A DNA stretch of 64,000 bases from Clostridium_AI sp964409685 (lineage in GTDB: Bacteria; Bacillota; Clostridia; Lachnospirales; Lachnospiraceae), in NCBI GenBank assembly GCA_964409685.1, contig CAYPEJ010000001.1, forward strand, positions 186,001-250,000, in the 5' to 3' direction. The position numbers and the translations under genes are program-made. The first letter of the stretch is position 1. Every line of letters starts with the position of its first letter. Positions 1-10,724 of this stretch are shown piece after piece. The notes beneath the pieces are model-generated. The model did not search any database. It saw only the letters and a list, made by a program, of their open reading frames with translations, and was not told the origin of the DNA.

Positions 1-2381
1 TGAAAAGTCAGCAGACGGTGGTAATCGCAGAAGAAAAAGAGAGTGGAGAAAAAAATATTGAAGAAACGTGGACGTTGAATTCTAACCGCGATTGGGATTT
101 GGCAGAAAAAGATTCAGTGCCTAACGAACAGAAGACAGAGGAAGAGGAAGATATTGCTATTATCGGGATACAGGGAAGATATCCTCTTGCGGATAATTTA
201 GATGAATTCTGGGATAACATTAAAAATGGAAGGAATTGTATAACGGAAATACCACAAGAGCGCTGGAACTGGAAAGATCATTATGATAAACGACGTGGTA
301 CACCTGGAAAATCTTATAGCAGGTATGGAGGATTCATCCACGATGTAGATAAATTTGATCCAATGTTTTTCCATATTACGCCATACGAAGCGGAAGTCAT
401 GGACCCACAGGAAAGATTATTTTTGGAGACATCCTGGGGAGCATTTGAGGATGCTGGTTATACGGAGAAAAAGCTGGAACAGATTCATCACAAAGTTGGA
501 GTATTTGTTGGTGTTATGAATTGCAACTATGAATGGCTTGGAGCAGTAGCAGCTGCAAAGGGAAGTAATACAAATGCACATTGTGCATATTGGTCCATTG
601 CAAACAGGATTTCCTACATCATGAACTTGAATGGTCCAAGTATGGCAGTTGATACAGCATGTTCTTCTTCTTTAACTGCAATCCATTTGGCTTGTGAGAG
701 CATAAGAAATGGTGGATGCAAGATGGCAGTTGCAGGTGGAGTAAATCTTATTTTACATCCAATGCATTACATTCGTTACTCTATGATGAATATGATTGCC
801 TCAGACGATAAGTGTAAAAGCTTTGGTACAGGAGCAGATGGTTTTGTAGATGGAGAAGGTGTTGGCGCAGTAATTTTAAAACGCCTGAAAGATGCAAAGA
901 AGGATGGAGACAGAATCTATGGTGTTATAAAAGGTTCTTACTTGAACGCCTGTGGAAAAACAAACGGCTATACGGTTCCATCCCCAACAGCACAATCAGA
1001 GGCAATTGTAAATGCCTGTGAGCGCGCAAATATAAATGTACAGGATATTACCTATATAGAGGCTCATGGAACAGGAACTTCATTAGGAGATCCAATTGAA
1101 ATAGCAGGGCTTCAGAAAGCATTTGGTGATAGCGGTAGAAGAGCCAATACGGTAAGTATTGGTTCTGTAAAAGGAAATATTGGACATGTGGAAGCGGCTG
1201 CTGGTATTGCTAGCCTGACCAAGGTATTGTTGCAGATGAAATATGGTATGTTAGTACCATCCATTCATTCGGATGAACTAAATCCCAATATCGATTTGGA
1301 GGATACCCCTTTCTATATTCAGCATACATATTCTGAATGGAAACGCAGAGAAGAGATGATAAATGGGCAGAAAATAGTAAAACCAAGAATTGCAGGGATT
1401 AGTTCATTTGGTGCTGGTGGAGCCAATGCTCATATTATCGTACAGGAGTATATTGGGTCAGATGATAAAAAGGAAGAAACAGACAATACACAGGAAGAAC
1501 AGCTTATTCTGCTTTCTGCAAATACAAAAGATGCACTGGTTAGACAGGCAGTACAACTTGCAGATTATCTGGAAGCAGATAACTATGATGTGGAAGAATA
1601 TCAAGAAAACACAGATGTTGTACAGCATGTACGGGAAGTATTAGCAGAGATATTAGATATTTCAGTGGAAGATGCAGAGGAAGAATGTATGATTTCTGAA
1701 TTAGGTTGCGATAGAATTCTATTAAATCAGGCCATTTTAGAGTTAGAGAAGAAATATCAGAGAGATTTCCAATCCATTGACAGAAACGAGGATATGACAG
1801 TTATGCAGCTAGCAGAGAGTATATGCAAAGGGATTGGAAGGAAGATAGAAAATGTAGTACGTCCTGCAAAAGGACAACATTCTGAATCTTTTGAAGATAT
1901 TGCATTTACTTTACAGACGGGAAGAAACCACATGAAGGAAAGGTTTGCATTTACAGCAAGCACAAGGCAGAAAGCAGTTGATATCCTACGAAACTATATA
2001 GAAGGAAAGAATGATGGCAGTTATCAGACGGGAACCATTACAAGCCAGATGGAGTCTATTGGAAGTATTGGGGACAGCCAGATGAAAGAGCTGTCAAACG
2101 CAAAGAATTATAAGGAAATTATAAAATACTGGCTAACAGGATGGGATATGGAATTTGGTATTCTGCATCTTGAGAAAAATCCGAACTTGGTTTCTCTGCC
2201 AACATATCCATTTGAAAAGACCCGTTATTGGATACCAGAACTAGAAGGAAAATTGGAAACACAAAATAGAACTTCTGCTCTTAATAATACAGTCATAGAA
2301 AAAGTCTTAGATTTGTTAAGCACAAAGCAGATAAGTATCGAAGATGCAGATAAAATAATAGAGGTAATGTTGAATGAATAA
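1..2381 (+). CDS. Trans-AT polyketide synthase subunit, C-terminal KS part (5' partial)
   Basis: This is the C-terminal end of a modular PKS subunit. The frame is open back to the window edge, so the GTG at 18 is merely the first in-window start codon. Numbered from it, a ketosynthase spans about residues 45-480 with DTACSSS (nucleophile about C215), EAHGTGT (H350) and NIGH (H390), so it should be condensation-competent. No acyltransferase follows, as is usual in trans-AT systems. The KS-flanking linker ends in the standard TYPFEKTRYW motif near residue 730. Inside that linker, residues about 534-605 resemble an acyl carrier protein whose phosphopantetheine serine is missing (LGCDRI where LGxDSx is expected). 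The last 25 residues form a short predicted helical hairpin, probably a docking tail. The stop overlaps the next PKS gene by 8 bp. The matching KR and ACP lie on that next protein, so the module is split. Confidence 0.93.
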   Translation, partial: KSQQTVVIAEEKESGEKNIEETWTLNSNRDWDLAEKDSVPNEQKTEEEEDIAIIGIQGRYPLADNLDEFWDNIKNGRNCITEIPQERWNWKDHYDKRRGTPGKSYSRYGGFIHDVDKFDPMFFHITPYEAEVMDPQERLFLETSWGAFEDAGYTEKKLEQIHHKVGVFVGVMNCNYEWLGAVAAAKGSNTNAHCAYWSIANRISYIMNLNGPSMAVDTACSSSLTAIHLACESIRNGGCKMAVAGGVNLILHPMHYIRYSMMNMIASDDKCKSFGTGADGFVDGEGVGAVILKRLKDAKKDGDRIYGVIKGSYLNACGKTNGYTVPSPTAQSEAIVNACERANINVQDITYIEAHGTGTSLGDPIEIAGLQKAFGDSGRRANTVSIGSVKGNIGHVEAAAGIASLTKVLLQMKYGMLVPSIHSDELNPNIDLEDTPFYIQHTYSEWKRREEMINGQKIVKPRIAGISSFGAGGANAHIIVQEYIGSDDKKEETDNTQEEQLILLSANTKDALVRQAVQLADYLEADNYDVEEYQENTDVVQHVREVLAEILDISVEDAEEECMISELGCDRILLNQAILELEKKYQRDFQSIDRNEDMTVMQLAESICKGIGRKIENVVRPAKGQHSESFEDIAFTLQTGRNHMKERFAFTASTRQKAVDILRNYIEGKNDGSYQTGTITSQMESIGSIGDSQMKELSNAKNYKEIIKYWLTGWDMEFGILHLEKNPNLVSLPTYPFEKTRYWIPELEGKLETQNRTSALNNTVIEKVLDLLSTKQISIEDADKIIEVMLNE

Positions 2382-5300
2382 TGATAATAAAGAAAAATAC
2401 AAGCTCCTTGAAGAAGTATATCAGGGGATCGTTACGCCGAAAGAAGCTGCAGATTATTTGAAAGAATATTACCGTAATAAAGAAGACGGGATGAGCAGCC
2501 GTTCTGTTGTAAAATATGTACCTAAATGGATTGAGAAAAAGTGTGAAAAGGTTCAAGAAAGAACCTTTCACACGGTACTTCTTTTCTTGTCTCCAAAGGA
2601 TATGGAATTCTATCATGCGTTATCAAAACAATTGCATCATGTAACATTCATTACAGTTGTGGATGGTGACAATTATAAAAAAACAAGCGAAAATCAGTAT
2701 TCGATCTGTTCTTCCAGGGAGGAAGATTTTGAAGCAGTTTTTGAAGAATTAGATAAGAAAAGCTTAATTCCAGATTGTTTGATTTATTATCGTACTGAAA
2801 AACTAAATAAAGAAAAAGTTATGAAGCAGTATTTTTCATTGGAATATCTAGTAAGACAGCAGATGAGATACCAAGGGAAAAATGAAACCAGATTTGTATA
2901 TGCATATCCGTTTCAGGAAAGTGAAACCAGTTTCCGCACGGATGCCGCCGCTAATGCCGCTGGAAGCATGTTAAAATCAGTATTTCGTGAATTTCCAAAG
3001 TTTAAGGTAATAACAGTTGGATTATCAGCAAACGAGGATGTGGAAAGAAATGCGGAGATACTTTCTGGGGAAATGAAGTTAAGCAGTAATGATTTTGAAG
3101 TTCTATATTTCAAGTCAAAACGATTTGTTCACAACTATCTGATAAGTGAGACGAGTTGGAATACGGAAAGCAAGTTTAAAAAAGATGGAGTATACTTGAT
3201 AATTGGCGGTCTGGGAGGCATCGGTTATGCCTTAACAAAGGTGCTTGCTAGAGAAGAGATAAAGCTTGTAGTGGTGGGACGTTCTGCTCTGACAGGAAAG
3301 AAGGAAAGATTCATTAACGAACTGAAAAATCAGAAAGCAGAAATTACATATTTACAGGCGGATGTTATAAGCAGAATGGAAGTAGAAGAACTAGTTTCTT
3401 CTATCAAGGAAAAGTTTAGTTCCATAGATGGGGTGATTTATTGTGCTGGTGCGCTGAAAGATTCCCTATTACTTCATAAAAAGGATGAAGATGCGAAATG
3501 TGTGTTAGAGCCTAAAATTATAGGTGTGAACAATCTTGATTATGCATTGAGAGAGGAAAAACTATCATTTTTTGCAGTGTATTCATCGGTTGCTTCCGTT
3601 GTGGGAAACCGTGGACAATGTGACTATGCCTATGCAAATGGCTATTTAGATGGTTTTACAAACTGGCGTAACCACTTAACAGATACAAAACGCCGTTATG
3701 GAAGGACGATTGCAGTCAACTGGTCGTTATGGGAAAGTACAGAAGCAGGAGGAATGGCTACTGATTCCAGACATGAAGAGATGATGGAACAGCTTGGCAT
3801 CTATAAAATTCCACATGAGCTGGGAACAGACATTGCAAAGAATATTATTTTAGGACATACCCAGCAGCAGGCGATTATTTATGGCGACCAGAATAAAATT
3901 ATAAGAACGATGGAAGGTGCCAATGGGTATGAAGATGCTTCAGGGGAGAACAGAGTACTTAACGAGGATGTCCATACGACTGCGAAAGATGTGATAAAAG
4001 AAATCTTTTCAAGTATCACAAAATTTCCGTTGGATAAAATGGATGATGCAATGACCTTTGAAGAATATGGGTTAGATTCAGTTATGGTAATGAATTTTAA
4101 CCGTGCAGTGGAAGAACGTTTTGGAGAACTTCCGAAGACTCTGTTGTATGAGTATAATACCTTAGAGGGGCTTAGCAAGTATCTTGCCTTAAATCATTCT
4201 GCAGCACTGACTCGACATATATCGAAGAAAGAAATTAAGGAACAGGACAAAAATATTCATAAATTAGAAACAAAAAAGACAGTGAAAGTAGAATCTGCAT
4301 CCAATGAAAAAGGGAAAGCATATAAACAAGAAGATATTGCGATTATTGGATTAAGTGGTAGATATCCTGGAGCCGACAATATGGAAGAGTTCTGGAAACA
4401 TCTTTGTGAAGGCGCAGATAGTGTTACGGAAATTCCACAAGAGAGATGGAACTATAAGGAATATTATAGTGCCAATCCAGAGGATGCAAAGCAAGGAAAA
4501 ATTTATGGAAAATGGGGAGCCTTTTTATCAGATGCGGATAAGTTTGATGCATTGTTCTTTGGAATTTCCCCAAGAGAAGCAGAATTAATGGATCCGCAGG
4601 AACGTCTGTTTTTGGAAACAGCCTGGGGCGCAATGGAGGATGCCGGATATACTAGAAATCAGAGCCGTGAGTTTGATGGCGAAAATCAAGATGCACAGAT
4701 TGGAGTATTTGCTGGGGTAACTACGAATACGTATCTGCTTCATGGACCAGATGAATGGAAGAAGCAGAATATGGTCATTCCAAACAGTCTGGAATGGTCA
4801 TTGGCAAACAGGGTTTCCTATTTATTCAATCTGAATGGACCAAGCATTCCAGTTGATACAGCATGCTCGTCATCTTTAACAGCCATTCATCTAGCATGTG
4901 AGAGCCTGCGTAATGGAGAGTGCCACATGGCAATTGCAGGTGGCGTAAACCTGTACCTGCACCCAAGTAAATATTTATCTATGTGTCAGCTTAATATGCT
5001 TTCACCAACAGGATACTGCCATACGTTTGGAAAGGATGCCGATGGTTTTGTTCCTGGTGAAGGGGTTGGCGCTGTTATCCTGAAACCATTAAGTGAAGCA
5101 GAAAAAGACCATGACCATATCTATGGCGTGATAAAAGGAACCGTTATTAACCATGGGGGAAAGACTAGCGGCTACACAGTACCGAGTCCGAATGCGCAGG
5201 CAGATTTAATTGAGCGGGCACTGAAAAAGAGCCATATCAATGCAGAAACAATCAATTATATGGAGGCCCATGGAACAGGAACACAGCTTGGAGATCCAAT

Positions 5301-8300
5301 TGAAATTGCAGGTTTGACAAAGGCATATAAGACTCAGACACAAAAAAAGGGATACTGTGCTGTAGGGTCAGTGAAGTCGAATATTGGACATTTGGAAGGA
5401 GCAGCAGGTATTGCATCCTTAACAAAAGTTTTATTGCAGATGAAGTATAAAAAAATGGTTCCAAGTATTCATTGTGAAGAACTGAATCCGAACATTGACT
5501 TTGCAGATTCGCCTTTTTATGTACAGAAAAAATATGAAGACTGGAAACCATTATACATAGATGGAGAGAATATTCCAAGAAGAGCCGCTATAAGCGCATT
5601 TGGTGCTGGCGGTGCAAATGCTCATATTATTTTGGAGGAATACACAAAAGTTAGAAAAAGTGAGAGTGGATGTGAGGAATCTTTCCTGATTGTTTTATCT
5701 GCTAAAACAAGAGAACAGCTACAAAAGTATGCAAAAATCCTTGCAGATTATTTAGAAAGCAATGGTACATCAGCCCAATATAGCGTGCAGGATATAGCTT
5801 ATACCCTTTACTATGGCCGAGAACATATGGAGGAGAGACTTGCATTAGAGGCATCCAGCGTAGAAGAGATTGCTGTAAAACTCCGAGAATATATAAACGG
5901 AACGAAGGAAGAGATAGACTGGGTAAGTGAGAACTGGAAAAAGACTAGACAAAATCATGTACTTACTGAAGATGAGGATTATCAGTTTATTGTTAAGAGC
6001 TGGTTCGATAAGAAAAAGTGGCTTAAGATAGGAAAGCTCTGGTGTGAAGGCAATGATATGAAAGAATATATCAGCTTTCATGAGGAAGAGGCATATCGAG
6101 TTTCTCTTCCAACATATCCGTTTGCAAAAGAAAGATATTGGATTCCAGTAAAGAAAGAAAAGAAATCTATAAATTCTAAGTCGATTAAACATGAAAATGA
6201 GGAAGTGCAAGAACAAAAAAATACACTATTGTATTATCAAAAAGTCTGGGAGGATAAAGAGTTAACGGAACAAATTCCTTTCCAGGGAAATACAGTTGTT
6301 GTAACATCTGATATGACAAAGAATGAGTGGAATAAGAAGTTAGAAGAAACACTTGATAATAGTAAGGCCTTGCGCATTATTGATTTTACATTTACAGAGG
6401 GAAAGGTGCAGGAAGAACAGCTTCATTTTGTAATGGAACACCTATACAGTATGGGAAAAATTTTATGTAGCATTAAAACAATAAAAGATGTCATTTACAT
6501 GATTCCAATCAAAGGGAATGCTTTGTATGAAACTTATGGAAATGCAATCCTTGGTTTTATGAAAAGTATTATGCAGGAGAAGGGCAGGCTTCATTTTAAA
6601 CTGATCAGAACTGAAGAAGAAACCAGTCAAGATAAGTTAGAGAAGTTATGTGAGCAAGAGTCCACGCTGTTAGATTCCAACTTTGAAATACGTTATGTAA
6701 ACGGAAAACGTCAGGCCCGCGTGCTGAGAGAGATGCCAGTCCATGATTTAAAGGAAAGTAAGATAGTCCAAAATAAAACATATTTTATCACAGGTGGTCT
6801 TGGAGCATTAGGAAAACTTTTTGCAAAATATTTAGTCAGCAATTACCATGCTAACGTAGTATTGACTGGAAGAAGAGAATTAGATGCCAGTCTGGAACAA
6901 GAACTACGTGCTATTGGTACAGAAGAAATGGTTCAATATAAAAAAGCAGATGTAAGTAATTTATCTGAATTGAAAGAGGCTGTTTTATATGCGGAAAGAA
7001 AATTTGGAAAAGTAAATGGTGTTATTCACGCAGCAGGAATAAACCGCGACAGCTTTTTCATTCATAAAGACTATACCGAGTTTTCAGAAGTTGCGAAAAC
7101 CAAGATTTTAGGAATAGATAATCTGGATGCAGTGTTCCAGAACAAAGAAATTGAATTTATGATATCATTTTCTTCTATTGCAGCGACAATAGGAAATGCA
7201 GGACAGAGTGATTATGCATTTGCTAATGGATATTTAGATGGGTTTATGCAAAAGAGAAACCAGATGGTAGCAGACGGTAGGAGAAGTGGCAGATCCATTT
7301 CTATCTGCTGGCCTTATTGGAAGACAAATGGAATGCATATTCCAGAGGATATTTTAGCGGTACTTTCAAGAAAATATGGAATCCGTTCCATGCCTCCTGA
7401 AAAAGGATTACAGGCATTTGAAACGTGTGTTAAGATGCAAGTTGAGAATCCAGTTATTTTTTATGGAGACAAACATCTGATTGATAAGGCAATACAAGGA
7501 AGCAAAACTGCCACGAATCAGAAAACTACCATTGCGGACAAGGATACACAATTATATGTGCGAGAAAAAGCAAGAGAATTTCTAGTAGAGGTCTTTGAGG
7601 AAATTCTTCATCTGAATCCTGATAAGATAAAGGATGATACAAGATTTGAGGAATACGGAATTGATTCAATAACGGTAGGGCAGTTCAACAGCATAGCAGA
7701 GCAAAAGCTAAACGAAGATTCCAAAACATTATTGTATGAGTATCAGACATTAGAAGAATTGACCGATTATCTTGCCCAGGCGCATAAGAGAGAGATTTTA
7801 GAATTGTATCCGCTAAAACAGGAAGCTGTAAAAGAGGATATAACAATACAGGATATAAGAGAAGAAAAGATAATAGATTATGGTAATCCACAGGATGTGA
7901 AAGAAGAAGACCGTACATCGGGAGATATTGCAATTATCGGGTTAGCAGGACAATATCCGGGTGCAGATAATCTGGATGATTTTTGGAAAAACCTAGAAAG
8001 TGGAAAGGATTCTGTTACTGAGATTCCAGACGATAGATGGGATTGGAAATCGTACTATGATCCAGATATCAATCACGCAGAAAAAGGCAGGATTTATTGT
8101 AAATGGGGAGGATTTATATCTGATGTAGATAAATTTGATCCATTTGTATTTCATATGTCGAAGAAGGAAGCTGATATCGTCGATCCACAGGAGCGTATTT
8201 TCCTGCAAACTGTATGGAGAGCTATTGAAGATGCTGGCTATACAAAAGAATCGCTTAGAAAAACAACTGGTGGAAAAAATGCAGCAAATGTAGGAGTGTT

Positions 8301-10710
8301 TGCAGGAGTGACTACAAATACCTATTTATTATATGGGCCTGAAGAATGGAAAAAAGGCAATATGGTAAATCCTTCTTCATTTGAGTGGTCAATTGCTAAT
8401 AGGGTTTCCTATATATTTAATTTCAGGGGACCAAGCATACCTGTTGATACAGCATGTTCTTCGTCGTTAACTGCTTTACACATTGCATGTGAAAGTCTTA
8501 AAAATGGGGAATGTAAAATGGCTGTTGCAGGAGGTGTAAATCTATATCTGCATCCTGCCAAATATTTATATCTGAGCCAACTTAGAATGCTATCACCTAC
8601 TGGGCGATGTCATGCATTTGGTTCGGATAGCGATGGCTTTGTTCCAGGAGAAGGTGTTGGAGCAGTAATTTTAAGACCGTTAGAAGATGCAGTGAAAAAC
8701 CACGACCACATTTATGGTATAATAAAAGGCAGTGCAGTAAATCATGGTGGAAATACTAGTGGATATACAGTACCAAACCCAGTTGCACAGGCAGAAGTAA
8801 TAGAAGATGCAATCAAAAATGCTGGAATCACCGCAGAAAGCATTTCTTACATCGAAGCACATGGAACGGGAACACAGCTAGGGGATCCAATTGAAATTAA
8901 AGGGTTAACAGATGCGTTTACAAAGGATACACAAAAGAAACAGTTTTGTTCAATCGGCTCGGTAAAAAGTAATATTGGGCATCTTGAGGCAGCTGCGGGT
9001 ATCGCAAGTCTGACCAAAGTATTGCTGCAGATGAAGAATAAGAAACTGGTACCATCCTTAACTCATTCAAAGTCGTTAAGTGAAAAGATTGCATTTGAGA
9101 AGACACCATTTTATCTCCAGCAGAATTGCTCTGATTGGGATGTTTCCAATGAGAGAAAAGATAAAAAACGTTGTGCAGGTATCAGTGCATTTGGAGCAGG
9201 TGGAGCAAATGCACATATTATTGTAGAAGAATATCAAGAGGACGGTAGTAAGGATTTAAATCAGAACCAAGAGAATCTATTTCTATTATCTGCACAAAGC
9301 AAGGAGCTTCTTGATACCTATGTTATGAAATACATAGAATTCCTTCATAGGATCGATAAACAACTATCAATGGAACAGTTATGTTATACACTTCAGTTTG
9401 GACGTACATTCATGGAGGAACGACTGGCTGTGATAGCAACAGATGTGCAGGAATTATTAGAAAAACTGGAAGCATATATAGAAGGGGATACGGCAGAAGG
9501 TGTATTTTATGGCAACATTGAAGATTATGTTTTGACAGAAGAAGGCAGTGAAGGAAGAAACGAATTGAACGCTAGAAGGTGGATAAGCGGAGAGCAGGTT
9601 GATTTCGGTGTCTTCTATGAGAATATGGATATAAAGAAAATATCTCTTCCTACTTATCCATTTGAAAAGATATCATGCTGGTTCCAGTCAGTGAAGGAAC
9701 CTAAAAATCAAAATGTATCTGCACAGATTAGTCCAATACTAGACCAGAATATTTCTAACTTTAGTGAGGTACGCTTTGCCAAAACATTAAGCAGGGAGGA
9801 TTTTTATGTCCGTGATCATATTGTGAATGGGCAAATGGTCTTACCAGGAGCGGCATATGTAGAAATGGTTTATGAAGCATATAGTCAGGCTTCGGAAGGA
9901 AAACTACCGCTATCAGTTTCTGATATTTACTGGATGAAACCAGTTATCGTTGAGGAGGAACATGAAATACGTATCAGATTTGGAAAGCAGAACGAAGCAG
10001 TAAAATATGAAGTTTACGGTTTCAAAGATTATCAGGCAGGTCAAAAGGAAGTATATTGTTCTGGATTAGTAGAAACAGAAACGGTAGAAGAAAATATTCA
10101 GGAAAGCTTTAGAACAGTGATTCCATCTGTTATGGAAAACGGAACGTACATGAAAGGAAATGACTGCTACCCAATATTTAAAGAGGCAGGATTAAATTAT
10201 AAAAATTCTTTTCAAGTAATTAAAGATCTATGGACTTATGAAGAAAAAGCAGTATCGAAGATACAGCTACCTTCTGAAAGAGAAAATAGTTTCTCAGAAT
10301 TTTTCATACATCCTTGTTTATTAGACGGAGCATTTCAGTCAGCAATGGTGCTTATGTCAGATGGAATTCATAATGAAAAGGTATCCTATTTGCCATATTA
10401 TACAAGAAAGATTACTCGTTATTCTTCCATACCTCAAAATGCCATCGTGCTTATTTATAGAAATAAAGAAGAGTATGTAGATGAAAATCAGATGTGTTTT
10501 GAAATTGAAATTTATGATGAAGAAGGACATCTTGTAGTAGAGATACATCGTTATACAGTTCGTGCATGGAAACCAGAAACTGCATTTGAGGGTGAAAAAG
10601 TTTTGCGTCCAAAAGAAGATTGGGATATCGCCTCCATCCTAAAAATGCTAGAGGAAGGTAAAATTGAGATAGAAGAGGCAGAAACATTGCTTGGGAAGAT
10701 AGGAAAATAG
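2374..10710 (+). CDS. Trans-AT polyketide synthase: KR-ACP-KS-KR-ACP-KS-DH
   Basis: This 2778-residue multimodular PKS protein begins with a short helical segment (about residues 5-35, KEAADYLKEYY) and then goes straight into a ketoreductase (GGLGGIG about residue 276, active-site YAYAN). An ACP follows (GLDSV, S569). KS two starts near residue 654 (C831 in DTACSSS) with no AT and ends in TYPFAKERYW. A second KR (GGLGALG about 1472, YAFAN), a second ACP (GIDSI, S1765) and a third KS (from 1851, C2028) come next. A C-terminal dehydratase completes it, with DHIVNG...PG (H2482) and LLDGAFQ (D2651). All KS domains retain Cys and both His. The protein ends in another short helical tail. The first KR-ACP completes the module begun by the upstream subunit. 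The last KS-DH has no ACP of its own, and the next PKS protein starts with one. The gene overlaps its upstream neighbour by 8 bp, so translational coupling is likely. The chemistry predicted is two beta-hydroxy modules followed by a dehydrating KS-DH/ACP unit. Confidence 0.95.
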   Translation: MNNDNKEKYKLLEEVYQGIVTPKEAADYLKEYYRNKEDGMSSRSVVKYVPKWIEKKCEKVQERTFHTVLLFLSPKDMEFYHALSKQLHHVTFITVVDGDNYKKTSENQYSICSSREEDFEAVFEELDKKSLIPDCLIYYRTEKLNKEKVMKQYFSLEYLVRQQMRYQGKNETRFVYAYPFQESETSFRTDAAANAAGSMLKSVFREFPKFKVITVGLSANEDVERNAEILSGEMKLSSNDFEVLYFKSKRFVHNYLISETSWNTESKFKKDGVYLIIGGLGGIGYALTKVLAREEIKLVVVGRSALTGKKERFINELKNQKAEITYLQADVISRMEVEELVSSIKEKFSSIDGVIYCAGALKDSLLLHKKDEDAKCVLEPKIIGVNNLDYALREEKLSFFAVYSSVASVVGNRGQCDYAYANGYLDGFTNWRNHLTDTKRRYGRTIAVNWSLWESTEAGGMATDSRHEEMMEQLGIYKIPHELGTDIAKNIILGHTQQQAIIYGDQNKIIRTMEGANGYEDASGENRVLNEDVHTTAKDVIKEIFSSITKFPLDKMDDAMTFEEYGLDSVMVMNFNRAVEERFGELPKTLLYEYNTLEGLSKYLALNHSAALTRHISKKEIKEQDKNIHKLETKKTVKVESASNEKGKAYKQEDIAIIGLSGRYPGADNMEEFWKHLCEGADSVTEIPQERWNYKEYYSANPEDAKQGKIYGKWGAFLSDADKFDALFFGISPREAELMDPQERLFLETAWGAMEDAGYTRNQSREFDGENQDAQIGVFAGVTTNTYLLHGPDEWKKQNMVIPNSLEWSLANRVSYLFNLNGPSIPVDTACSSSLTAIHLACESLRNGECHMAIAGGVNLYLHPSKYLSMCQLNMLSPTGYCHTFGKDADGFVPGEGVGAVILKPLSEAEKDHDHIYGVIKGTVINHGGKTSGYTVPSPNAQADLIERALKKSHINAETINYMEAHGTGTQLGDPIEIAGLTKAYKTQTQKKGYCAVGSVKSNIGHLEGAAGIASLTKVLLQMKYKKMVPSIHCEELNPNIDFADSPFYVQKKYEDWKPLYIDGENIPRRAAISAFGAGGANAHIILEEYTKVRKSESGCEESFLIVLSAKTREQLQKYAKILADYLESNGTSAQYSVQDIAYTLYYGREHMEERLALEASSVEEIAVKLREYINGTKEEIDWVSENWKKTRQNHVLTEDEDYQFIVKSWFDKKKWLKIGKLWCEGNDMKEYISFHEEEAYRVSLPTYPFAKERYWIPVKKEKKSINSKSIKHENEEVQEQKNTLLYYQKVWEDKELTEQIPFQGNTVVVTSDMTKNEWNKKLEETLDNSKALRIIDFTFTEGKVQEEQLHFVMEHLYSMGKILCSIKTIKDVIYMIPIKGNALYETYGNAILGFMKSIMQEKGRLHFKLIRTEEETSQDKLEKLCEQESTLLDSNFEIRYVNGKRQARVLREMPVHDLKESKIVQNKTYFITGGLGALGKLFAKYLVSNYHANVVLTGRRELDASLEQELRAIGTEEMVQYKKADVSNLSELKEAVLYAERKFGKVNGVIHAAGINRDSFFIHKDYTEFSEVAKTKILGIDNLDAVFQNKEIEFMISFSSIAATIGNAGQSDYAFANGYLDGFMQKRNQMVADGRRSGRSISICWPYWKTNGMHIPEDILAVLSRKYGIRSMPPEKGLQAFETCVKMQVENPVIFYGDKHLIDKAIQGSKTATNQKTTIADKDTQLYVREKAREFLVEVFEEILHLNPDKIKDDTRFEEYGIDSITVGQFNSIAEQKLNEDSKTLLYEYQTLEELTDYLAQAHKREILELYPLKQEAVKEDITIQDIREEKIIDYGNPQDVKEEDRTSGDIAIIGLAGQYPGADNLDDFWKNLESGKDSVTEIPDDRWDWKSYYDPDINHAEKGRIYCKWGGFISDVDKFDPFVFHMSKKEADIVDPQERIFLQTVWRAIEDAGYTKESLRKTTGGKNAANVGVFAGVTTNTYLLYGPEEWKKGNMVNPSSFEWSIANRVSYIFNFRGPSIPVDTACSSSLTALHIACESLKNGECKMAVAGGVNLYLHPAKYLYLSQLRMLSPTGRCHAFGSDSDGFVPGEGVGAVILRPLEDAVKNHDHIYGIIKGSAVNHGGNTSGYTVPNPVAQAEVIEDAIKNAGITAESISYIEAHGTGTQLGDPIEIKGLTDAFTKDTQKKQFCSIGSVKSNIGHLEAAAGIASLTKVLLQMKNKKLVPSLTHSKSLSEKIAFEKTPFYLQQNCSDWDVSNERKDKKRCAGISAFGAGGANAHIIVEEYQEDGSKDLNQNQENLFLLSAQSKELLDTYVMKYIEFLHRIDKQLSMEQLCYTLQFGRTFMEERLAVIATDVQELLEKLEAYIEGDTAEGVFYGNIEDYVLTEEGSEGRNELNARRWISGEQVDFGVFYENMDIKKISLPTYPFEKISCWFQSVKEPKNQNVSAQISPILDQNISNFSEVRFAKTLSREDFYVRDHIVNGQMVLPGAAYVEMVYEAYSQASEGKLPLSVSDIYWMKPVIVEEEHEIRIRFGKQNEAVKYEVYGFKDYQAGQKEVYCSGLVETETVEENIQESFRTVIPSVMENGTYMKGNDCYPIFKEAGLNYKNSFQVIKDLWTYEEKAVSKIQLPSERENSFSEFFIHPCLLDGAFQSAMVLMSDGIHNEKVSYLPYYTRKITRYSSIPQNAIVLIYRNKEEYVDENQMCFEIEIYDEEGHLVVEIHRYTVRAWKPETAFEGEKVLRPKEDWDIASILKMLEEGKIEIEEAETLLGKIGK

Positions 10711-10724
10711 GAGGTTTTAAATTG

